31,872 nucleotides of DNA from Gonapodya sp. JEL0774 (taxonomy: Eukaryota; Monoblepharomycota; Monoblepharidomycetes; Monoblepharidales; Gonapodyaceae): positions 1-31,872 of the forward strand of contig JADIIX010000187.1 of assembly GCA_027604505.1 (NCBI GenBank). The letters run 5' to 3'. How positions within the stretch are numbered: the stretch's first letter is position 1; each line of letters starts with the position of its first letter. Positions 1 through 10,185 of the stretch are shown here, one piece after another. The position numbers were made by a program, and so were the translations under genes. The notes below the pieces were generated by a model. The model saw nothing but the letters and a program-made list of their open reading frames with translations, had not been told where the DNA came from and did no database searches.

Positions 1-323
1 ATTTTGAAAATGAAATGAACGAAATGGAACACGAAATAAAGTCAAAAGATGGGTGGCCGTTCGGTCATGGGTTACACGTCTTCGTCTGGTCCTGTGCACA
101 TTTTGTTCGAGATTCCCCTACTAATGTAATGTACAGTCTTCTACATTCACTTTTATGTAATACGAACTTTCTCCTATTTCGCGGGGGTCAAGTTTGTTGG
201 GAGAAAACGACAGTTCAAAATTAGAACACGAACAATAAAGAGGTGCGTGCTGCAGTAGTTTGACCACCACGACACGCTAACAACAGTCTCAAGTGGATGG
301 GGAATGTATAAAGCATTGATGGG
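1..323. other. Upstream region without a recognisable gene
   Basis: I see no credible coding exon here. The short open frames have no recognisable motifs and no splice structure linking them to neighbours. The stretch is AT-richer than the genes and presumably holds the 5' flank and promoter of the deacetylase-like gene that starts at 324, possibly with the end of an upstream gene's UTR. No clear TATA box or repeat stands out beyond a GAAATGAA-type purine run at positions 8-30. Confidence 0.5.
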
Positions 324-1420
324 ATGCTCTGGAGATTGGGTCGGCTTTTGAGAAGAGCGGTGCTTCCATCGGAGCTCCTTCGCCAAGGGCCTCGGCCGGC
401 TGTCGTCTTGCTTCTCTTTCTCTCTATCTCAGTGTTTGGGATAACCCTGGTGGCGATATACCTGTTTTGGTGGCAACCAGATTGGTTCGTCCGAAAACTC
501 GCAGAACACAACCGCGCTGTTCTGTGGCATCTACCACCCAATAAACCGGACGATACTTCTTCAGAGAAGTTGATAGCTCTTTCGATCGATGATGCGCCGA
601 CGCATCATTCTAGAGAACTCCTGCGATTGCTACGAGAATATGACTCGCATGCCACCTTCTTTGTAATTGGGTCTCACTTGGAGCGCTGGACTGAGGAGCA
701 AAACAGAGAATTAGGTATCTCTGGAGATGTAACCGAGGATAAGCACCCTGAACCGTACAGGGGGCTTCTCCGTCATTTGCGTAACCTAGGGCACGAAATG
801 GGTAACCACCTTTGGTATGACGAAGTGCGTTCCGTTTCGTTCCTCTCTTGCCTTTTTCTCGAACTGAACAGCGTTTGTCCGATTGGCGGCATTGCGGGCC
901 AGCCGTCGATCAAGCTTACCGCCGATCGTTTCCGCGAAGAGCTCATTAGGGTTGACAACATTCTGTTCGCACCTGCTCAAGTCACTCATCGTTGGTTTCG
1001 TCCGGGCTCTGGATGGTTTAATAAAGAGATGCTGGAAGTTGCAAGGGAACTTAGCTATACTTGCGTTCTAGGTTCGATATTTCCCCAGTGAGTTCGGCCA
1101 CTCGTTGTGACCTTCGCAAGAGAAAAGTGATAGCAAGAATTTCATTATCATAGTGACCCACAACTTCGCTCAGCCCGTTTGAATGCATTCCAAGTGCTCG
1201 CTCGGGCTCGAGACGGCGCCATTATAATCATGCACGACGGGCGTCCATGGACTGTGGAAACATTGGCCATTGTTCTTCCTGAACTCAAGAAAAGGGGCTT
1301 CAGGTAATTGTTATGTGAGCTTTACGCACGCCGAAAATTGACCTTGCATCTCATAGAATCGTCTCTGTTGGTGAGCTGTACGACAAGAGAGGAAATGAAA
1401 TGGGGCCAGTAATGAATTAG
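324..1420 (+). CDS. Membrane-anchored polysaccharide (chitin) deacetylase-like protein
   Basis: Exons 324-824, 903-1087, 1154-1303 and 1357-1420 give 299 residues. A hydrophobic segment at about residues 26-48 after an Arg-rich N-terminus predicts a type II membrane anchor. The rest is a NodB-type deacetylase fold: LSIDDAPT (D89-D90) in place of TFDDG, TFFVIGS, GHEMGNHLWYDE (H162), FRPGSGW, and a late IIIMHDG. This family removes acetyl groups from N-acetylglucosamine polymers such as chitin in the secretory pathway or cell wall. The second His of the usual HxxxH metal site is Asp (D166) followed by EPS across the intron at 825-902, so the metal ligands are non-canonical and activity is not certain. 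The first intron is 78 nt and has no in-frame stop. The next gene begins only 68 nt downstream. The family call is firm; the substrate is inferred. Confidence 0.8.
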
Positions 1421-1488
1421 TCAATTAGGGATGTGAATGTGTATGAATAACAAGGACTACTAAACAGAGGACGAACAAAGTAAGGCGA

Positions 1489-2858
1489 ATGACAGAGCAC
1501 GAAGATGGCACGCCAAGCATTGTGGAGGAGCATTTAAAGCGACCAATAACTCTTCGTGACCTCCAATTGTCGGATCCGTTCAATAGGACTCTCGCAGTTC
1601 CCCTGATTGTCCGCTCTAAGCGGAATACCAGCAAGGTGAACTTGTTACCATGAAAGGGAAATCTTTATTCGGTCAATTCATCACAGATCCTCCATGTTTT
1701 ATCCAGATATTGGCGCTGGGACGGTTCAGAGCACCAACGGATGATGTTCCCATCGGTTACCAAAGGTGAGGTATAAGTACTGAAAGAGTTAAGAGGCGAT
1801 GAGGTGTTCTAACATCGGGAATGAGTCGATACTAACGTTTCGTCTGCACTAGCTCGTTCCCATATTTCTCGTATCTTGAGTGAGACTTCCTTTCAGTATC
1901 ATTCATTCATAATCAGTACTCTGACGCACCTGCAATCCGAAAACTCAACAGCCCCATCGCCAAACGAGATGTGGAATACATTACAACATTTACACCCGAA
2001 TACTCGTACGAGGTTAAAGCAAACGATCCTGAAGGGCTTCATGACAGGGTTTACGTTGAACGCAGCGTCACTGGCGCATGGATTCGCTTATTGAGGGATA
2101 TAAACAACAAAATGGTGAGAGCACAGTGGCGGCTATCAAAGAAGACGATCAAAGCTCTGATTTGTCTTGTGGTTGCCCTCCGTGTACTGCTGGTCTCACA
2201 CAGGGGGAAGATGCCTCTGTGGCACCAAGACGTGCGAATCAGCCTTTCAAAGACTTCTGTGGGCTCAATAGCGTCTTAGTGTCCTCCATATTTGCGGAAA
2301 TGAAAAAGTCGGATTTTGGTTGGTTTCCGAGCATTATTGCAGAAGGAATTCTCGGTGGAGAAGGATACATACTACTGTTTTCTGTTTATAGGCGAGGACC
2401 CAGAGAGTATTGTCCCTCCCTCGAATGGGACACCTATTGATGACATCGTGGAGAATGTTGATTGGGTTGGAGTTATCTCCGGTTGGATCCCGAGAGAGAA
2501 TGGAAGCCAATCGAAGGCTAAACCGCGCATTCGGAAAAGAAAAGACCCAGAGATAGACAAAGAAGCAAATGATTTGGAACCAAATATCAAGGAGAGGAAA
2601 AAAGAGAAGAGAGCGGAGAAGAGCCGAAAAGTGGGTGACGTTGCTGGCGCTGTCGATTCTGGAAATCAGGATTCTAATCGGGACGGAGAAGCAACCGAAG
2701 AGACGAAACAACCATTCCGCATGCGGTTGATTAATCCTCTCGTGCGTCCCCGTTCTTGGGAGAAGGGTCCGCTCATGATTCAGACTGTTGGCGGTTCTGC
2801 CTTAGAATTGACAAGTTGGAGGGTTGCAGAAGCTCCAGATCCAATCGCATTGATTTAA
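1489..2858 (+). CDS. FYRN/FYRC-domain protein (TBRG1-like, nuclear)
   Basis: I model exons 1489-1635, 1707-1765, 1853-1879, 1952-2114, 2204-2318 and 2392-2858 (325 residues). Residues about 50-120 read as a FYRN domain: IGYQSSF, SYLDP, VEYITTF, EYSYEV and a closing VTGAWIRLLRDIN. A FYRC-like stretch follows (DFCGLNSVLVSSIFAEM, about 145-162), lacking the usual C-terminal end of that domain. The remaining 150 residues are charged and Lys/Glu-rich with nuclear-localisation-like clusters. FYRN/FYRC pairs occur in chromatin proteins such as MLL/trithorax, TBRG1 and JmjC demethylases. No catalytic domain is present here. Exon 3 is only 27 nt and is needed to keep the frame. The last two junctions are less certain, because an alternative intron 2279-2342 also preserves the frame. 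The start is the first ATG with an open first exon; an upstream exon cannot be excluded. Confidence 0.65.
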
Positions 2859-2968
2859 CATTACATATCGAGGTTTGCGATTTGTTTGGTTCAAAAAACA
2901 ATATGCACAGGCCATGTCATACCCAATCTTGTGGCCTCCACACCTCAACCTAACCGAACTTTCAGCAT

Positions 2969-5900
2969 ATGTCGGGTACCTCTCGAACATACACTCAAGA
3001 TAGAGAAGACGATAGAGCGAGAGGTGTGAACTCAATCAATGAGGAGGGGATGGATATTGACGGTGGGGACAGTGAAGATGATGGCTTTGGTGAAGATCCG
3101 GCGGCAGAGAGACCATCTTTGAGCTCTCTTTTGGGAGACCAGAGAGGAACGCTTGGTGATGAAACGAGGCCCAGGGTGCGTGTGCGATTCCTGTGTGGAC
3201 GTTTTAGTCGCTTTGATAACCTAGGAGTTTCGCGGGAATCGGAACCATCGAAGGATTTGAGACCGATTCGGCTGGAAACAATAATTTCATTGTTGAATGC
3301 TATTCAAATGGATGTCAAATGTCTCAGGACGTTGTCTGGATATCAAGGGACCCCTTTTCTCGTTCGGATACCATGCTAATTTTCATAGCCACCATATCCA
3401 TAATGCGAACTTGAGTCCATCTCATCGTTTTACTCATCTTCTAGGCCGGCACTCTGGTCCTTCTTACATCTTCTGGCTTAGCAACGCGCACGCGCTTCCC
3501 ACTTCGGGAGGGTTACAATGTTGTTGGTCGGGAGCCTCCCGACGGGGAAGTCAAGCTGACGAGCCCTCATGTCACCTCGAAGCATGCGATAATTGGTAAG
3601 TCAAAGTTTCGTTTTCATACGGAGACAAGAACATAAGTGGTTCGTCTGAGGTTGCACATTATTTGCTAAGACTGTTGCCAAAGAAAGCTGCTGGGAGCTG
3701 ACTCTTGGATGGGAAGTAGGTGGTGGCTGACTAGCAAATTAGAGCGCTTGAGTGCAAAAGCAATTTCGTGCACTGGTCCAAAGAGTGATGGAAATTTCTT
3801 TTGTTGTTTTCCAGTTGTTCACTGACGGGCTTATTTATTCGTAGAAATAACCAAGGAGCGATTCCACTTTGTGCAAGACCTGAGCACCACCAATGGTACC
3901 TTTCTTTATCCCCTTTCGCTCTCAGATGGTCGTGGTGGAGCCAGACTGGGACCCGCTCGACAAGCGTCTGAGTTGTCTGTTGCTAGTCCATCTCAGCTTG
4001 ATGAGCACCGGGTTTTTGGCCAATCCCTACGCATTGCACCCTCAACGAGAACGCGCACAAATCGCTACCAGATCCCCGCTGGTGTTGTATTGCGATTCGC
4101 TGATGTTATGTGTCGGTTTGAGGTTGCTGCAGGCTGGAAAAGCAGACTCGACATGGAAATGGATGCTTGGCGAGAAATCGCAGCACCAAGGTTAAATTTT
4201 GATGGAGGGGATGATGACGGTACTTGCTTTGCCGGATCGTGAGAGTTTCCAAGACCTGCCTAATTCCTTTCCATTGACAGAACCGACACCGATTCGCGCA
4301 AGAATCCTGCATATCGAATCCCCAACGGAACTTGCTCAACAAGCTGAATTTCTTGTCAGTGACTCCCAGGAACTATTTTCCACTTCGGAACGTCGGGACA
4401 CCGTTCACATGACAGTTCAACGATCAGTTCAGCGTGCATTGATTGACACACTTCCCAATTCTAAACAACCCCCACAACCAAAGCAACCTCAGATTGAGGA
4501 TGAGGATGATGAGCCCAAGCCTGCATGGAGTCAGGATCTTGTGGATGAAGGTGACAATGGAACTGCAGCAGCTCTTCCACAAATATCAGAAGATGGTGCG
4601 CCTCACATCGAGCCCCGCGGACATGGAAAGCGTGGCTACCGTCGAGGCAGGGGTCGGTCACAGCGGTCACAGCGGTCACAGCAAAGCGTTGCCAATCCTG
4701 CTGCTCCCGCTGGGTCGGATACTGAGGCGGAGGGCGAAGAAGAGATCGCGGAGGCTAAGATAACCGAAGCAGGACAGGACGCCAGTAAACTTTTGAAACC
4801 TGCTCCATTAGTGCAAAGCCTGGAATCTGAACCTGCCCAACGCTCCACGCGCCGCAAAATGTCGAGATCACCCCCGCCAAATGTCGAGGGTGAGGGTGAC
4901 TCCGATACATCAGAGTCGATGCTTGCCCGTAGCCGACGTCGGCCGGACAAGAGGGCGAAGAGTGGAGATGCCAGTGTACCCATTCCTGCGGAGCTTGATA
5001 GCGTAAAAGAGCGGGACACCATACAAAGATCTTCGTTTTCTGGAATCAATAAAGACGCGGACGTTGCAACAAAGAAAACTTACGAACGAGGTAAGGTCAA
5101 AGGAAAGGGACGTGTTCCTCCAGAAATAGAGGAGACAGTCGATAATTCGGAAATCAAGCTGGAGCTGGAGCCTAAGGTTCGTCCAGAAGTCTCCGCGCAG
5201 GGTGGTGAAACGGCCAGCCGTGGGCGAGCGAGACGCAGTGTTGAATCTCAAACAAGAAAGCCCGAAAATGTCGATGGAACTCCGGGCGAAGACGAGCTAG
5301 AGTCTGCAGGAGTATTAGGAACTGTGGAATCCGAGAACTTGATAAGGACGAGAGTGGGATCAACGAAAGTGGCTGGTAGACGTGGACGGGCCATGGCAAC
5401 TGCCCCTAAGGAAGTGGACGTGAAAGAATCCGAGAATTCGGATGGAGAGCCCGCTGGGGCCAAGCGGAAGAGAGAACTGGCAGTGGACAGTGTGCTAGAA
5501 GTTGAAATGGGGGAGTCTACCACTTCAACAAAAGCGAAGTGAGTGAAAGGGGGAGCATCCTGCGGTCACACTGACTCAACTAGTTCTATTCGTTCTCTAG
5601 GAAAAAACCTAAGACGAGCGGAGTCGCGCAAACGGCGAAAGTGAAAGTTGTCTTCTCCGGATTGCCCAGTCCCGATGACAAGGAAGCCATAAAGGTGAGC
5701 ATTGGGTGTGTCCCTTTCGAATTTAAATGGAGGGAACATGTAAATCAATTGCGATCATGCCTAGCTTGTGCACTTCCTGAAGTTTGAGACTGTTGACACG
5801 GTGAAGAAGGCGACGCACCTCGTCACAGACATCAAGTTGAAGCGTACTGTAAAGTTTTTTTCGGCGTTATCTGAGGGTAAGCCCATCGTTTCAATAAGGT

Positions 5901-6644
5901 GGCTGCAAGAATGTAAAAGAAAGGGTGAAGTCGTCGGTGAGTTGTGTGATATTATACAGATTGCGTGCATGAAGTTTGTGGAACAGAAGACTGAACTTCC
6001 AGCCTCGTTACCGGGGCATTTTGCGGTATTTAGATACCGGACCTTTCATTCTCCAAGATGCGTCGTGTGAATCAAAATGGGGTTTCGAATTGACCAAATC
6101 CTTGGCCGTGGCATCAGAGAGGGAGGAAAAACTGCTGGTGGGCAGAGAGTTCTTCATAACTCCAAACGTCAAGCCTGGGGATGGAGACATAAATCAGATC
6201 GTGGAATGTGCTGGAGGAAAGGTGAGAAAGTCGAGAGATTCGCCATAACGTTGAGGGAGATTGCTTTCACGCTCACCCGCACCCCTCTCACTCAGGTATT
6301 GAAGACAATACCCACTAAGAACTTTGCGCCAGGAGTGGTGGTTCTGGGGTGTGAGGAGGATCTCGCACGGTGTGCAGAGCTTGCCGCCAAAGGCTATCCT
6401 GTTTACACCAATGAATTCGTGCTCACGGGGATCCTGCGACAAGAGGTTGATGAGAACGGGTGAGATTTATTTAGACTTGGCTGGGGGCGCTGGGGGCGAA
6501 GTGCTCCATTTCTGAGAAGTTGCGTTCCTGTTTTGCAGATTCAAACTCGACCTCGGGGATCATGAACTTCATGGAAGCTCTGAATCTAATGGTAACGGGA
6601 AGCACAAGAAGCAATCGCGACAACTACACAGGAAGTTGACATAA
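2969..6644 (+). CDS. MDC1-like DNA-damage adaptor: FHA domain plus tandem BRCT
   Basis: Nine exons (2969-3175, 3445-3595, 3845-4219, 4281-5538, 5601-5694, 5765-5936, 6034-6221, 6296-6459, 6539-6644) give 904 residues. After an acidic N-terminus, an FHA domain (about 70-235) shows VVGRE, the SxxH of TSKHAII and TNGTF, the residues that bind phosphothreonine. It carries an insertion of about 50 residues before the last strands. Residues about 250-660 are disordered, with SQ sites including an RSQ triplet run. The C-terminus holds two BRCT repeats (about 672-890). The first has VFSG and a downstream LKRTVKF, the expected phosphoserine-pocket Ser-Gly and Lys. The inter-repeat region FILQD...LLVGREFF is typical of MDC1, Mdb1 and PTIP-type pairs. 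This architecture is that of mediators that bind phosphorylated H2A/H2AX at breaks. The introns around the FHA exons are unusually long (269 and 249 nt). The family call is strong; one-to-one orthology with MDC1 is inferred. Confidence 0.85.
4656..4682 (+). repeat. Three exact 9-bp tandem repeats (GGTCACAGC)
   Basis: Three perfect copies lie in frame in the disordered linker of the MDC1-like gene and encode Arg-Ser-Gln three times. Each copy adds one SQ site, the consensus for ATM/ATR-type kinases. Confidence 0.95.
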
Positions 6645-6859
6645 AGGAGCTTGCACGTCCTACATTAGTGCACTCAAGTATTTGTAATTTTCAACGTACA
6701 AAATTGTTAAGCGGATGACGATGCGATGCTTTTTCTCTTAATATATCTGAGCAAACTGTCGCCAAACGCGAATACGTCTATACTGGTTATCCGCGTCCTG
6801 GGTATGATGCAAAGGAGACAGAATACCATTTGTCCACACCTATTCTTCGTGCAAAACTT

Positions 6860-8934
6860 TCACGACTTTCCAGTGGCTTTGGCACTACTCCTCGCCAACC
6901 ACTGCGCCAGCTCTTTGTCGTTGATGTCTGGTGATCCAGGAGGGGGAGGAGCTTCCTCCTTCTTCTTCGACTTGCTCGATTCGGCGGCTGCCACGACACG
7001 CTTCGCTCTTGGGCTATCGGTTGCACCCCTCACTGCAGCAGTTGTGGGGGCGGATCGTTCACTCTTCCTCGGCTCAAGGGTATCTGAAAGCATCTTCCCG
7101 ACCGCTCCCGGCGGCTTTGGGGACGGCACGCGATCTGGGGTTGGTGAAATTTCAGATTCAGTGCTCTCTGCCTTGATAGCGGTGTCGGACAATGGCGTGC
7201 CCTTGTCCTTGATCACTTCCTCCTCCTCGCCTTCCGCATACGCAAAGAGCGCGGAGAGCTCACCACGAACGACAGCAGTGCCCAACGCTGATAGGATGCA
7301 AGCGGGGCTCAGGTAGAGGAGCGCAGGCTAGTTTGGGAACATTTGTGAGAAAAAACTGGTCATCACGCAGTGTCCATTTGTTGAACCCACTGACCTGAGC
7401 CGCTTGGAACGTGTGCATGACTGTCACGGTCGTGATCAACCCAAAAACGTAACTGACGAGGCAAGCCGTGAAATACGGTTTGGGAAAGCTCCAAGGTCGC
7501 TGCGATCGAGACTTGGCACCCCCCTTGAGCTTGGCGGCGGATTTGAGAAAATTATGGTGGTCAAAGCGCAAGCAGAGGGCGATAAAAAGGCCTGGATCGG
7601 GTGCCGACGAGAATGTATCACTGGAGCGCCACGCCAAGTGGAAGGCACTTCCACTCAATCTGCCCACCTGGAATGACAATATCGCCAAGTCCAAGCATCG
7701 TGAAGGAAGTTTGTTCAGGCGTACCGATGAGACCCCATATACCGTGGTCGCGTACAAGTGCGAAAATGTCACGGGGCCAAACAACCTGTTTTCGAACCGA
7801 CCAGAAAAGACAAGGCGATCTCACATGACGATCAGTTTAGGAAAACATGTTTTCAGAGTACCTTGATCGGAACATCCAGGCCCTTTGCAACAGTGACCAT
7901 TACCGGCGTGAAAAACACCCAAAAAATGTCGTAAAAGAACAAGCCACTGAGCAAAATTATTCCGGTCCAGAATGAATCCAAGTTGAGCAGGGAGACAGCC
8001 GACGCAGAGAAGGCTTCCCCATACACGTTGGAAAGGAGCCACTGTTTGGACGTGACGTAGTGGGCAGTTAGAGCGGTAGAGAAGCCAAGAACAACGACAT
8101 GGTATATAGAAAAGCGGTAAGCAAGGATTTCTGTTCAGGTTCAAGGGGTTTGGTGGAGAGGTGGATGTTAGTTTGGTGAGTTACCAACCACTCAGAACGC
8201 GGACGATTAGGGAAAGAAAGAATACTTTCACCCCGTAGTTGCCACGATCCCACCTCCGTGGCACGCCAAAAACTGACTCAGTACTCTGCTGCCGAGTAGG
8301 ATTGTCGCAGACTATATTCCACAATAAAACAAAGACTCACCTTTCTCCTTCTTCCACATTTGCAAGCTGTAGTCTCCTCTGATGTCCCATCCAGTCAAGA
8401 AACGGGAAAAATCTAGCAGGGCCTTCGCGAGAGCGCCGACACCCAGCAGTCCAAAGTATCCGGTCAGTAGCATGTTGATATATTCCTTGTCCAAATACGT
8501 GAAGAGGAGATACATTCCAAGAAGCGTTGCGGAGCCGATAACTGGGAACCAATAAGCATCCTCGAGCCGGAAGAATTCGCTTTCATCATCCACATCATCA
8601 GGTGGACCTCCCTTGCCTTTGGACTTGCCTGTCTTCTTGGGCTAAGAATTAAAACCCAGGATATCAGAACACAAGAGATGGTCGATAGAGCGGTCACGCA
8701 AACTCTCGCAGAGTGAAGTAAGTACGCTACCTTTGGAAATTTCACACTTGCTCTGCTTCCCACGATGATAGGAACGACGGCCAGGAGCAAGAGAGCGCCA
8801 TAGGCATAAAAGATTGTGGATTCCACAGACTCCTGGCCGGAGGTTTCGCCTGCTCCGTTTGTAGCGTTTGGAGACCCCATATATTGTGTAATGGAGATGC
8901 CAGCACCTGCTGCTGTGTTGCTGCTTGGATTCAC
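6860..8934 (-). CDS. Signal peptide peptidase (presenilin-type intramembrane aspartyl protease)
   Basis: Seven exons in transcript order (8934-8731, 8641-8341, 8272-8189, 8130-7862, 7785-7668, 7591-7395, 7327-6860) give 546 residues. The protein is strongly hydrophobic with about nine membrane segments. The two catalytic aspartates lie in FFYDIFW (D264) and MLGLGDIVIPG (D321), and the family's QPALL motif is at 391-395. These define the SPP/presenilin clade, which cuts type II membrane remnants such as cleaved signal peptides in the ER. The N-terminus is short and polar with an NAT glycosylation sequon, fitting a lumenal position. The C-tail (about 415-546) is long, acidic then Lys/Pro-rich, and probably cytosolic. 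The small third exon (84 nt) has the least certain borders, but it preserves phase. The gene converges on the MDC1-like gene (215 nt gap) and diverges from the GST gene. Confidence 0.94.
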
Positions 8935-9090
8935 CGACCGCAGCTCCCGCTCTTAGTGCCAACTTCCCAAAACACAGCATCAAAGCTCGAATCGGAATCG
9001 TACGCGTTCAAAATGACGAAGCCATATCTCCCAATCAAGATCTAGTGAGAGATCCTCGGATTTGTTCCTGTACTCTGCTTATTACAAACT
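8935..9090. promoter_or_regulatory. Divergent promoter between signal peptide peptidase and GST
   Basis: The modelled start codons are only about 156 nt apart, so regulatory elements for both genes must overlap here or lie inside the genes. I see no strong TATA box. The call is from position alone. Confidence 0.45.
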
Positions 9091-10128
9091 ATGAACAACC
9101 ACTCTACAGTGAGGTACCGAATCCCCGCCGGTTCTTGCGAGGAACTAAATTTTCTTTGCAAAAAAATTGACAATTCTACTGTATGATTGTGTCCCACAGC
9201 TTGCTGGAGCGGATCCTAATCGCCGGTTCTCACCTTATGTCTGGCAAGTTTTATTCTGTATGGCCCACAAGGGCTTGAAGTGGGAGGGAATCCCTTGGAG
9301 GTTAGTATTGTCGAGCCAACTTGGACCTGGAACTCAATGCGAACCTTACCGCCAAGGTCAGATTCACAGACCCAGTTGTAGAGCAAGTGTCCGGTCAAAA
9401 GCTCGTACCGGTTATCATGGACCCAAACCACGAAACCGTCGACGGAAAACCGACGGTAGTGTCCGATTCTTGGAAGGTGAGGGTCAATTCGGTGTCTGCC
9501 GTACTGCATTGAATTCCCCCCGTTTCTGAAGTCACCTATAAACCATCTTGTGATGATCCGTTTAGATTGTCGAGTATTTGGAGGAGAAATATCCGGAGCT
9601 TCCTTCAGTTTTTGTCGGCGGCAAAGACGGCCGGCCCCTTGCTTTTTTTTTTCGCCATTGGGTACTCTCCAACTTCGGCTCCATTGGCACAGCAATGGTA
9701 GCAAAGGACATTCACGACCATCTCCACGACAAGGACAAGGCCTACTTCCGTACTTCACGGGAGCAACGCCTCGGCCGATCGTTGGAAGAAGCTGTCGCCG
9801 AGCGTGACTCCTTGATCGAGCCATTTCGAGCGAGGCTTGGGCCAGTGCGAAGCACACTGGCTGCAGGAGCACCGTTCTTATCTGGGGTCAAACCGGGCTA
9901 CCCAGACTTTGTGCTCATGGGCCATTTTATGTGGATGAGAGGCACTTCTCCCTTTTTTGCAAGGCTGTTGGAAAAAGACGATTTGGTGGCGTTGTGGAGG
10001 GACCGGTATGTTGTTGTTGAACTACGTTGACAGGAACGCACATCAAATGTTTGAAACGTAATCATTTCCTGTCAAGCATGTTGGACTACTATGGCGGCCT
10101 CGGTCGCCGAGCTCCAGGTTACGATTGA
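9091..10128 (+). CDS. Glutathione S-transferase (basidiomycete GSTFuA/etherase-like)
   Basis: I model exons 9091-9108, 9200-9300, 9362-9476, 9566-10005 and 10077-10128 (241 residues). The second exon encodes LAGADPNRRFSPYVW, and the FSPYxW motif is the Ser-containing active-site signature of fungal GSTFuA and LigE-like enzymes. It is followed by GLKWEGIPWRF, KLVPVI and SDSWKIVEYLEEKYP, the thioredoxin-fold GST_N half with the cis-Pro and DSW glutathione site. The C-terminal half is helical and ends in APGYD. Such enzymes conjugate or de-conjugate glutathione on aromatic compounds, for example lignin or wood extractives. The 5' end is uncertain: the ATG at 9091 plus a 91-nt intron gives MNNHST before the motif, whereas a canonical first strand (TILLYD) is open just upstream at 9170-9187 but starts with TTG. 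Confidence 0.83.
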
Positions 10129-10185
10129 TCTGATTACTTTCTTTATATCCAGAGTATACGCGATAATATAAAACACCAATGAAGC

